This document shows, piece after piece, positions 45,816 to 54,052 of a stretch of 64,000 nt of DNA (positions are counted from its first letter, which is position 1; every line of letters begins with the position of its first letter). The notes under the pieces were generated by a model. The model was not told where the DNA came from. It worked only from the letters and a program-made list of their open reading frames with translations, and searched no databases. The stretch lies in NCBI GenBank assembly GCA_964550025.1, contig CAZJYI010000035.1:1-64000 (forward strand). The letters run 5' to 3'. Origin of the DNA: CAZJYI01 sp964550025. GTDB lineage: Bacteria > Verrucomicrobiota > Kiritimatiellia > UBA8416 > CAYOBW01. The position numbers and the translations under genes are program-made.

Positions 45816-48221
45816 ATGGGAACGAGAGCGGTGCTTTGTGTTCTGCTGAGCCTGTGGATTGGCCTGCCGTTTGCCGAGGCGAGAAGAAAGCCGAAGCCGG
45901 CGCCTCTACCGGAACTGGCGGACGTGTTCGCCGGTAAGGCAGAGCCGCCGGCAAAGCCGTTGGTGATGTGGTACGACCGCCCCGGCACCGACTACTTCAC
46001 GGCATTGCCGATCGGTAACGGTCGTGTCGGCGCCATGATCAACGGCGGCGTCTCCGTAGAGAGAATATGGCTCAATGAGGATTCTCTCTGGTCTTCCGGG
46101 CCGGGCGAGTTGAAGGAGATCGATGACGAAACCGTGACGCGTGTTGCCGAAGGTATCGCTGAGGCCAGGAAGCTCTTCTTCGAGGACAAGGCCGCAGACG
46201 GCCAGGCAAAACTCTTCAGCGCCGCGTCCGGCAGCGGTAGTGCCGGCATGGGTTGCTCGCAACTGCTGGGCATGTTGGACCTGCACTTTGCCGAGAGATC
46301 GTCGGTCACTGACTATCGACGCGAGCTGGACCTGGATGAGGCGATATCACGTGTCCAGTACATCAAAGACGGCACTCGTTTCACGCGCGAGTGTTTTGCG
46401 AGCCATCCGGACCAGGTGATAGTCGTAAGACTCGAGGCGGACAGGAAAGGCCGTCTCAGTCTTGTAGCGAAGATGTGCCGGGGCGCCGGGGAGACCACGG
46501 TGGCGGACCGGGACGACACACTGGTCATGAGAGGCCAGATCGGGATGAAGTACATCGCACGGGCGAAGATCGTTCCCGAGGGCGGCAAAGTGTCCGCGAA
46601 GGAGAATGCTGTCCACGTCGAAGAAGCGGACGCTGTCACGATACTCGTCAGTTGTGCCACCGATTATCTACCGAAGCCGCCGACATTTCGCGGGAATCCG
46701 CTCGAAGAGATAACGGCGAGGCAGATCGAAGCAGCATCGAAGAAGTCTTACTCTCGATTGAAGCAGGATCACGTCAAGGCGCACCGGAAGCTGTTCAGGC
46801 GCATGTCGATCAATCTGGGCAGCAGCCCTGAAGACAAGCTCTCCCAGCCAACCGACGTAAGGTTGAAAGAGTATTCGCGCAATGGGGACCATCAGTTGTC
46901 CGCTCTCCGCTTTCAGTATGCCCGCTACCTGTTGATCTCCTGTTCGCGGCCCGGCAGCCAGCCGGCCAATCTGCAGGGGCTCTGGATCGGCAACTTCAAC
47001 CCGATGTGGCGCGGGGATTATCACATCGACATGAACTTGCAGATGGCCTACTGGCTCGCCGGACCGTGCAACATCGCTGAATGCATGTTGCCGGTAGCGG
47101 ATCTGGTTGAGTGGACCGTGCCGTATGGCCGCATGCGGGCGCGATTCAGTCATGGGGTCCGGAAGGGCTGGGTCTTTCACCTGGTCACGAATCCGCATGG
47201 GTACACCGGCTACGTGGCGCACCCGCGTTACGGCTACATTCCGGGTTGCTCCGCATGGCTGATGCAGACGCTCTGGGAGTACTATGCCTTTACGCGGGAC
47301 GAGGACTACCTCCGCCGTGTCTGGCCCATGTTCAAGGAGTCCGGTGAGTTCTGGCTGGAGTGGATTGTGCCGGACCCCGAGACGGGCAAACTCGTCGGCG
47401 GCCCGAGCTCTTCTCCGGAGACCAGCTTCAAGGTCGAAGGCGAAGGCGGGCAGGCGGCCGGTCTCTCGATGGGGCCGGCATTCGAGCAGCAGTGCATCTG
47501 GGAACTGTTCACAGAGATTCTTGAAGCGGCCGATGTACTGGGCATCGACGATGACTTCGTGAAGCAGGTTCGAGAGGCCCGGGAGAAACTCCAGGGCCCC
47601 AGCATCAGCACGCGCGACGGCACCATACTGGAATGGCGCAAGGAGTCCTATGTCGGCGGCCATGGCCACAGGCACAGGTCGCACCTGATCGCGTTGTTTC
47701 CCGGACGCCAGATTACGGTCGAGCATACACCCGAGCTGGCGAAAGCGGCTGAGAAGGCGCTGGACAAGAGGGGGATTGGGGGGCCGCCCTGGACCCCGGC
47801 CTGGGATATGTCGTTCAACGCCCGTCTACGCAGGCCAGAGATGGTCATGAAGAACGTCGACCTACTGACAAAGCTCAATTATTCGATACATCCCAACTTC
47901 ATGGCAAGATGCGGCGGCCTTCAGGTTGACGGGACACTGGGCTACGCCGTGGGAGTGGCAGAGTGCTTAGTGCAGAGCCATGCCGGACACATCGAACTAC
48001 TCCCATGCCTGCCGCCGGAATGGTCAGGCGGCTCCGTCACCGGAATCTGCGCGAGGGGCGGCTTCGAGATCGACATGGAGTGGAAGGCCGGCGAGCTCGT
48101 ATCCGCGTCCCTGCTGTCAAAGTGCGGCGGCAAATGCAAGGTGCGCTACAAGGGTGTTGATGCGGAGCTTGATGCGAAGAAGGGCAAGCGATACGACCTG
48201 AAGGAATCGTTGAAGCTGTAA
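45816..48221 (+). CDS. GH95 glycosidase
   Basis: The product (801 aa) has a signal peptide (about 1-22) and a full-length GH95 architecture. The N-terminal beta domain contains FTALPIGNGRVGAMINGGVS and IWLNEDSLWSSGPGE. The barrel contains QPANLQGLWIGNFNPMW. Catalytic positions are Asp405-x-Asn407 (YHIDMNLQMAYW), Glu606 (TILEWRKE) and Asp705 (QVDGTLGYAVGVAE). As in the 31.7-kb enzyme, the first Asn of the usual Asn-x-Asn pair is Asp. It should release terminal alpha-L-fucose, L-galactose or a related sugar outside the cytoplasm. GGGAGACGATAAGAG lies before the start. It belongs to the plus-strand locus that begins at 39127. Confidence 0.9.
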   Translation: MGTRAVLCVLLSLWIGLPFAEARRKPKPAPLPELADVFAGKAEPPAKPLVMWYDRPGTDYFTALPIGNGRVGAMINGGVSVERIWLNEDSLWSSGPGELKEIDDETVTRVAEGIAEARKLFFEDKAADGQAKLFSAASGSGSAGMGCSQLLGMLDLHFAERSSVTDYRRELDLDEAISRVQYIKDGTRFTRECFASHPDQVIVVRLEADRKGRLSLVAKMCRGAGETTVADRDDTLVMRGQIGMKYIARAKIVPEGGKVSAKENAVHVEEADAVTILVSCATDYLPKPPTFRGNPLEEITARQIEAASKKSYSRLKQDHVKAHRKLFRRMSINLGSSPEDKLSQPTDVRLKEYSRNGDHQLSALRFQYARYLLISCSRPGSQPANLQGLWIGNFNPMWRGDYHIDMNLQMAYWLAGPCNIAECMLPVADLVEWTVPYGRMRARFSHGVRKGWVFHLVTNPHGYTGYVAHPRYGYIPGCSAWLMQTLWEYYAFTRDEDYLRRVWPMFKESGEFWLEWIVPDPETGKLVGGPSSSPETSFKVEGEGGQAAGLSMGPAFEQQCIWELFTEILEAADVLGIDDDFVKQVREAREKLQGPSISTRDGTILEWRKESYVGGHGHRHRSHLIALFPGRQITVEHTPELAKAAEKALDKRGIGGPPWTPAWDMSFNARLRRPEMVMKNVDLLTKLNYSIHPNFMARCGGLQVDGTLGYAVGVAECLVQSHAGHIELLPCLPPEWSGGSVTGICARGGFEIDMEWKAGELVSASLLSKCGGKCKVRYKGVDAELDAKKGKRYDLKESLKL

Positions 48222-48347
48222 CCACCGGGAGACGTATCTCATGAAGGCTGCCTGCTAATGCACGTTAGCGCCCGGGAGAAGACTGAGCTGTCCGGCGGCG
48301 TATAGTGATTGCCATGTATTCAACGTTCACGCGGAGGGTAGGTCGTC

Positions 48348-51300
48348 ATGAAGGTATTCCTTGGAACGGTAGTAGCGGGAGTCATGGGGGTCACAGCAAT
48401 TGCGACAGCTTCAACGGCTGCGGGCACGAAGAACTCCGGGTCGGAAATCGTCGCACCTTCCGGTGTCAGAGGCGGGCTGGTTGTGCACCTCGGCTGCGGG
48501 GAGGGCAGGATGACTGCCGATCTGTCAGCAGGCGATCGCTTTGTGGTGCACGCTCTGGACAGGGACAAAGGAAGCATTCTCGCCGCACGTAACGCCACGC
48601 TGGCAAAGGGCATCTATGGCCGAGTCTCATTCATGCATCTTGAGGGAGACGAGCTTCCATACGTGGATGACGTAATCAACCTGCTGGCTGTAGAAGATCC
48701 ATGTGGCATATCGAGAGACGAAATGATGCGCGTGGTTGCACCGCTCGGAGTCTTGATGACCAGGGAAGGCGGAACGTGGAAACGAAACGTCAAGCCCTGG
48801 TCGGAAGATATTGACGAATGGAGCCACTTCATGCGGGACCCGCAGAACAGCGCCGTATCGCGGGATCAGCGGATCGGACAGCCTCGCAGCCTGCGCTGGG
48901 TTGCTCCGCCGAGATGGGCCAGGAGTCACGATGAGTTCGCTTCCATGAGCGCGATGGTGTCCGCGCGCGGCAGGGTCTTCTACATCCAGGACGTGGCGCC
49001 GCTGATGTCGCTGCGGTTCCCGTCGGAGTGGAAGCTCATTGCCCGCGATGCGTTCAACGGAATCAAGCTCTGGGAAAGGCCCATCCCGAACTGGGTGTAC
49101 CGGGGCCGGGGATTTCGTGCCGGCCCCGTGCATCTGCCGCGGCGCCTGGTCGCCGTCGGCGACAGGGTGTTTGTCACGCTCGGTTTCGATGCGCCGCTCA
49201 CCATGCTCGATGCCGTAACGGGGGAATGCCTCAAAACCTATGAAGGTACAGGATGGACGGAGGAGATCATGGTTTCGGGGGGGCGTCTCTACCTGATGGT
49301 CGGTTCGTCGGAGACCCGGCGTGCGGGCAGCAGTCTGCGTTTTGACGGTGAACCCGCCATGACGAAGGACCGGTTCATAAAGGTCCTGGATGTGAAAACC
49401 GGCCGCGAAGTCTGGTCACGCCCGGCCGGAAGTGGGGACTATGTCCTGCCGCTCAGCCTCATAGTCAGGAATGACGATGCGTTCTTCCAGACGATCCAGG
49501 GGGTTCACTGCGTGGATGTGTCCACAGGCAGCGAACGCTGGATGGTCAAGCGGCCGACGGTTGCCAAACGGCACAGTTGGTCGACGTCAACACTGACGGT
49601 ATCCGATGACATCCTTCTGTGCTCCGACAGAACGCTGGAAACCGAGGAGGGAAAAGCCCTTGGCCCGGCGAAAAGCGGCATCGAATGGGCCGTGGAAACG
49701 TCGGGGGCTCCCGGACTGGAAAGGGGCGGCAAGCGAACCCCGAACCGTCTGACGGCGTACTCGGTCAAGGACGGCCGGGAACTGTGGTCGGTCAATGCCG
49801 GGGTCGGGGTCTACAATTCGCCGGTCGACGTCCTGGTGATTGACGGTGAAGTATGGACCAGCCCGCGGTTCAGAACATCTTATGATTTGCGGACGGGTGA
49901 GATTCTGACCACGCTTTCGGAAAAGCGCGATCCAGTGGGAATGCTGCACGACCGTTGTTATCGCAACAAGGCGACCGTCAACTACCTTCTCACCGCCCGT
50001 GACGGAATTGAAGTGATCGACACTGAGAAGGGTTGGCTCGGCAACAATAGCTGGGTGCGTGGGACTTGTCAGTACGGCATCATGCCTGCCAACGGATTGA
50101 TCTATGCTCCGCCCAACGCCTGCGCGTGCCATTCCAGGGTCAAACTGCAGGGTATCAATGCGCTTTCTGCGAGTTTGGAAGAGTCGGTTCTGGGCAAACC
50201 GGCGAGCGCCGAAGGGCGCCTCTTCAAGGGCCCAGGCTACGGCTCAATCGGAAATCGGAAATCGGAAATCAGGAATCAGACTGATTGGCCGGTGTTCAGG
50301 GCTGATTCGAATCGAAGCGGTTTTGTGAAAACGAGCGTTGCAGACAGCCTGGCGAAGAAATGGTCGGCAGACATAGGCGGGCGGCTGACACAGCCGATAT
50401 CCGCCGGAGGCAGGGTGTTTGTCGCATCTGTTGACGCCCATACGGTGTATGCGCTGGATGCGGAAAGCGGTAAGGAGCTGTGGAGCTATTCCGCAGAAGC
50501 GCGCGTTGACAGTCCGCCGACAATCATCAAGGGGCTTGCAGTGTTTGGCTCAGCCGACGGTCATGTCTATGCTGTGGATGCTGTGTCCGGCAAACTGGCC
50601 TGGCGTTTTCATGCGGCACCGATGCGCAGGTTTATCTGCATTAACGAACAGCTCGAATCGTCATGGCCGGTGCATGGCAGTGTTCTGGTTCACAATGATG
50701 AGCTTGTGTTCACAGCCGGGCGTTCCTCGTACCTGGACGGCGGCCTCTACTTCTATCGGCTGGATCCGGTCACGGGCGAGATGCTGGCGACATCCATTAT
50801 TGCGTCGATCGACCCGGTGACCGACAGGCAGACCGAAATAGAGAGAGGCTTCGACTCAGGCGGAACGCTTTCCGACATCATGTCCAGTGACGGCGAGACG
50901 ATATGTATTAAGCATATGACCTTTGATGAGGACGGCAGGAGAACGGAGAAGAAGATTGCCCATCTCTGGTCGGGCACCGGGTTTCTCGGTGAAGAGTGGT
51001 TTGTCAGGACATACTGGCTGCATGGAGTCATGACGGGTACCGGGTGGAAGCACTGGCCGAAATATCAAAGTGCGGTTACGGCACCTGCAGCAGGCAGGAT
51101 CCTGGCTTTTAACAGCGAGGACGCGTATGGGTATGGAAGAAGAGGCTATAGCCATATGCATTCACACTCTCGCGATCAGTATCAGCTCTTCTCAAAGCAG
51201 TTTGAGATGATCATGCCGCCGCCTCAGCCAGCGCCTCCCCCTGATGCGCCGAGGCGGCGTAGAAGAGGTCCTCCACCAAAGCAGGTAGTCAACTGGACTG

Positions 51301-51593
51301 CAGATTCAGATATGATTGTTCGTGCAATGGCGCTGACGGACGGGAAACTGGTTGTTGCCGGTGTTCCGGATGTCATGAAGCGATCAGGAGGGCTGGCCCT
51401 GGAAAACCCTGAAGAAAGCCTGGCGGCCCTTAAAGGAAAGAAGGGCGCCGTTCTGAGGGTTCTTTCCACAGAAGACGGGAGTCTTCTCGGTGAATTGAAA
51501 CTGGATGCCATGCCCGTGTTTGACGGAGTGGCGGCGGCGTCAGGAAGACTGTTCGTGTCCCTTAAGAATGGTGAATTGCTCTGCTGCGAATAG
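48348..51593 (+). CDS. Exported methyltransferase-like domain fused to a PQQ-type beta-propeller
   Basis: The protein (1081 aa) has a signal peptide (1-25). An apparently complete class I methyltransferase-like domain follows (about 44-140): motif I VVHLGCGEGRMTADL, acidic loop HALDRDKG, and the later DDVINLLAVEDP and MRVVAPLGVL. From about 150 to the end is a PQQ/BamB-like propeller with repeats such as AFNGIKLWERP, VKTGREVWSRPAG, LDAESGKELWSYSAE and VDAVSGKLAWRFHA. A simple heptamer repeat is built into the linker at residues 634-645. SAM is not expected outside the cytoplasm, so the first domain is probably a degenerate or repurposed Rossmann fold. The role is unknown. It lies among GH95 genes and has GGAGGGTAGG before the start. 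Confidence 0.85.
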   Translation: MKVFLGTVVAGVMGVTAIATASTAAGTKNSGSEIVAPSGVRGGLVVHLGCGEGRMTADLSAGDRFVVHALDRDKGSILAARNATLAKGIYGRVSFMHLEGDELPYVDDVINLLAVEDPCGISRDEMMRVVAPLGVLMTREGGTWKRNVKPWSEDIDEWSHFMRDPQNSAVSRDQRIGQPRSLRWVAPPRWARSHDEFASMSAMVSARGRVFYIQDVAPLMSLRFPSEWKLIARDAFNGIKLWERPIPNWVYRGRGFRAGPVHLPRRLVAVGDRVFVTLGFDAPLTMLDAVTGECLKTYEGTGWTEEIMVSGGRLYLMVGSSETRRAGSSLRFDGEPAMTKDRFIKVLDVKTGREVWSRPAGSGDYVLPLSLIVRNDDAFFQTIQGVHCVDVSTGSERWMVKRPTVAKRHSWSTSTLTVSDDILLCSDRTLETEEGKALGPAKSGIEWAVETSGAPGLERGGKRTPNRLTAYSVKDGRELWSVNAGVGVYNSPVDVLVIDGEVWTSPRFRTSYDLRTGEILTTLSEKRDPVGMLHDRCYRNKATVNYLLTARDGIEVIDTEKGWLGNNSWVRGTCQYGIMPANGLIYAPPNACACHSRVKLQGINALSASLEESVLGKPASAEGRLFKGPGYGSIGNRKSEIRNQTDWPVFRADSNRSGFVKTSVADSLAKKWSADIGGRLTQPISAGGRVFVASVDAHTVYALDAESGKELWSYSAEARVDSPPTIIKGLAVFGSADGHVYAVDAVSGKLAWRFHAAPMRRFICINEQLESSWPVHGSVLVHNDELVFTAGRSSYLDGGLYFYRLDPVTGEMLATSIIASIDPVTDRQTEIERGFDSGGTLSDIMSSDGETICIKHMTFDEDGRRTEKKIAHLWSGTGFLGEEWFVRTYWLHGVMTGTGWKHWPKYQSAVTAPAAGRILAFNSEDAYGYGRRGYSHMHSHSRDQYQLFSKQFEMIMPPPQPAPPPDAPRRRRRGPPPKQVVNWTADSDMIVRAMALTDGKLVVAGVPDVMKRSGGLALENPEESLAALKGKKGAVLRVLSTEDGSLLGELKLDAMPVFDGVAAASGRLFVSLKNGELLCCE
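50247..50280. repeat. ATCGGAA heptamer repeat inside the PQQ-propeller gene
   Basis: ATCGGAA occurs three times without interruption (50247-50267), followed by a degenerate ATCAGGAATCAGA. It is read in frame as IGNRKSEIRNQ in a linker between propeller repeats. It looks like a short low-complexity element tolerated inside the gene rather than part of the fold. Confidence 0.75.
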
Positions 51594-51673
51594 GGCTCGC
51601 CGGCAGGCTCTTCGGGGCGGAAACGGGGGCTTTCTCCCAACGGACTACACGGATGACAGGAGCAGGAAAGACG

Positions 51674-54052
51674 ATGAAAAGAGCGATGAGGTTAGGGTGC
51701 CTTCTCTGCCTGGTGGTCGCGGTCAGCCATGCGGAGGAAAACGGGCCTTACACCAGTTCAGGTAGATGGGTTCTTCAGATAGATAAACCGGAGGGCGGTG
51801 CGAACAACTGGATGATCGGTAACGGCGGCCTGGGGGCGAGTATATCCGCAACTCCCGGCCGTGAGTCGCTGATGGTTGTGCATGAGAAGTGTTGGGACGT
51901 TAAGCGTGACCGCAGATGCAGGCCAGAAATCAAAGGCGGCCGTGGTATCTTTGAAGGCGCCAGAAGGTCTGTCCGTGGCATCATGAAGGTCCCCGGCGTA
52001 CGGAAGGCGTACAACAGGTTGCTGACCTGGTCCGAGACAGATATTCAGCCGGGCTCGGGCGATCCGATCAATCATCCCGCTTTCTCGCTTCAGTGCAATG
52101 TTCAGTTGGAGGGCGGCTTTTCTGATTACAGCCGCACCCTTGACCTGGAAACCGGGCTTGCGACGGCGTCCTACGAGGATTCGCAGGGCCATGTCCGGCA
52201 GGAAGTTTTTTCGTCGCGAGCCGATGATGTTGTCTGCGTTCGCTATTCGAGCGAGTCCGGGCGGAAGCTGTATGTGACGCTTGGTATCAGCGCGAGGGTC
52301 ACAAAGGATCGCGGCACCCCGGTGATCGAGGCGGGAGAGAACAGCCTCTACTACTTCTTTGACTACGTCAATGACAGGAGTGGTTATGAAGGTGTTGTCA
52401 AGGTCGCGCAGTCTGGAGGAACACTCGGCAAGGAGGGTGATCAGCTCAAGGTTGCCGGAGCTGACGAGATCCTCATACTGACAAGAGTCAACTATCACAT
52501 GATCAGCAGTGATACTATCAGAGAAGAGACCGAAAGGGCGCTTGGCAAGTTGCTGGGGCGCGGCTTCGACGAACTTCTGTCCGCTCACAGCCATCTGCAT
52601 GGCGGCATTTTCACCAGGGCGATGCTCGATCTTGGCGCTGCCGAAGCATGGAAACGTCCGGTTTCGGAAACACTTGCCGGGGCCGCGGAGAAAGGCCCGA
52701 CACCGGCTTTCGTGGAAATGATGTTTGCCGCGGGAAGGTATTTTCTCCTTTCTGATTCGGGCGATTATCCGCCCGCGCTGCTGGGGTTGTGGACCACGAG
52801 CTGGAGCCCGCCCTGGAGCGGTGGATTTGTTTATGATTCCAATGTCAATCTTCAGACCTACCTGGCCAACATGGGCAACATGCGTGAATGTATGGAGTCC
52901 TATATGGGCCATGTGGAGAGGCTCCTTCCCGGCTGGCGACTCAACGCGAAGAACTTCTTTGGGAGCAGGGGGTTTCTGGTCGCGCACTATGCTGATCCGG
53001 AAACGGGATACCTGGCCTCTTACTCAAACCGCTGGTTCTGGGTCATGTGGCCTGGTGGCGGCGGCTGGAACATCAGGCCTTTCTACGACTACTACCTTAC
53101 CTATGGTGATGATGAGTTCCTTCGGAATCGCCTTGTGCCCATCTACAAGGAACAGGCCCAGTTCTATGAGGACTATGTGTACAAGAATGAAAACGGCAAA
53201 TACGACATAGTTCCGGGCGTGTCACCCGAGAATGCTCCAAGCAAACCTCCAGCAAGGTGGATGCCGGTCACCTACAACACGACGTTTGATCTCGGGGTTG
53301 CCAGGGAGACGCTGAAGATAATCATAGATGCCTGCAATTACCTCGGCATCGAACAGGAGAACGTCAGAAAGTGGCAGGAAATACGAGATAACCTCTACGA
53401 GTACCGAATCAACGAGGATGGCGCATTGGCTGAATGGGCTCCTGAGAACCTGCATGACAGGTATCCCCATCGTCACAATTCGCATCTCTACTGCGCATTT
53501 CCCAGCCTTGAGTTCAGTATGGATGATACGCCGGCGGCACTGGTTCAGGCAGCAAGGATCGCTGTCGACAAACGTCAGGAGCATTCCAACTGTTTCGGGC
53601 ATGGCCTCGTTGAAAGCGGGCTGATTTCCGCAAGGCTGAAGCACAAAAAAGGCATCAACCATGTGATGAACCAACTTGCGAAGGAAAACTACTTCTTTGC
53701 CTCTATGGCCTCGCGGCATCACCAGGGGCAGATGATTTTTGATGTCTCCGGTGCCGTCCCCATGATCCTTATGGAGATGCTCTGTTACACACGACCCGGC
53801 GTAATCGAGCTGATGCCCTGTTGGCCAGAGAGCATGCCGCAGGAGGGAAGTATCAAGGGTCTGATGACGAGGTGCGGTGCGCAGCTTGATATGAGCTGGA
53901 AAGACGGCAAGCCGGTCAAAGCCGTCCTTGTTCCGACCCGTGACGGTAAGTGCCAGGTGCGTCTTGATGGTAGAAAACTGGACCTTGAGATGAAGAATGG
54001 TAAGCGTGAAGATGTTACGAGATTCCTCAAAACCACGGCAAAGGGCCAATGA
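51674..54052 (+). CDS. GH95 family glycosidase (divergent group)
   Basis: The product (792 aa from the ATG at 51674, with AGGAAAG upstream) has a signal peptide ending VSHA and a divergent but complete GH95 plan. WMIGNGGLGASISA marks the N-terminal beta domain, and the catalytic positions are Asn390-x-Asn392 (DSNVNLQTY), Glu587 (GALAEWAPE) and Asp690 (FDVSGAVPMILMEML). The substrate-site sequence differs from the enzymes at 31.7 and 45.8 kb, for example VNLQTYLANMGN in place of NLQMNYW, so it may act on another sugar or linkage. It overlaps the next GH95 gene by four bases and resembles that protein more than the others; the pair probably arose by tandem duplication. Confidence 0.85.
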   Translation: MKRAMRLGCLLCLVVAVSHAEENGPYTSSGRWVLQIDKPEGGANNWMIGNGGLGASISATPGRESLMVVHEKCWDVKRDRRCRPEIKGGRGIFEGARRSVRGIMKVPGVRKAYNRLLTWSETDIQPGSGDPINHPAFSLQCNVQLEGGFSDYSRTLDLETGLATASYEDSQGHVRQEVFSSRADDVVCVRYSSESGRKLYVTLGISARVTKDRGTPVIEAGENSLYYFFDYVNDRSGYEGVVKVAQSGGTLGKEGDQLKVAGADEILILTRVNYHMISSDTIREETERALGKLLGRGFDELLSAHSHLHGGIFTRAMLDLGAAEAWKRPVSETLAGAAEKGPTPAFVEMMFAAGRYFLLSDSGDYPPALLGLWTTSWSPPWSGGFVYDSNVNLQTYLANMGNMRECMESYMGHVERLLPGWRLNAKNFFGSRGFLVAHYADPETGYLASYSNRWFWVMWPGGGGWNIRPFYDYYLTYGDDEFLRNRLVPIYKEQAQFYEDYVYKNENGKYDIVPGVSPENAPSKPPARWMPVTYNTTFDLGVARETLKIIIDACNYLGIEQENVRKWQEIRDNLYEYRINEDGALAEWAPENLHDRYPHRHNSHLYCAFPSLEFSMDDTPAALVQAARIAVDKRQEHSNCFGHGLVESGLISARLKHKKGINHVMNQLAKENYFFASMASRHHQGQMIFDVSGAVPMILMEMLCYTRPGVIELMPCWPESMPQEGSIKGLMTRCGAQLDMSWKDGKPVKAVLVPTRDGKCQVRLDGRKLDLEMKNGKREDVTRFLKTTAKGQ

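Noticed and set aside
48245..48275. GCTAA...TTAGC inverted repeat upstream of the PQQ-propeller gene
   Set aside because: Only five paired bases per arm; too short to call an operator or hairpin without further support.
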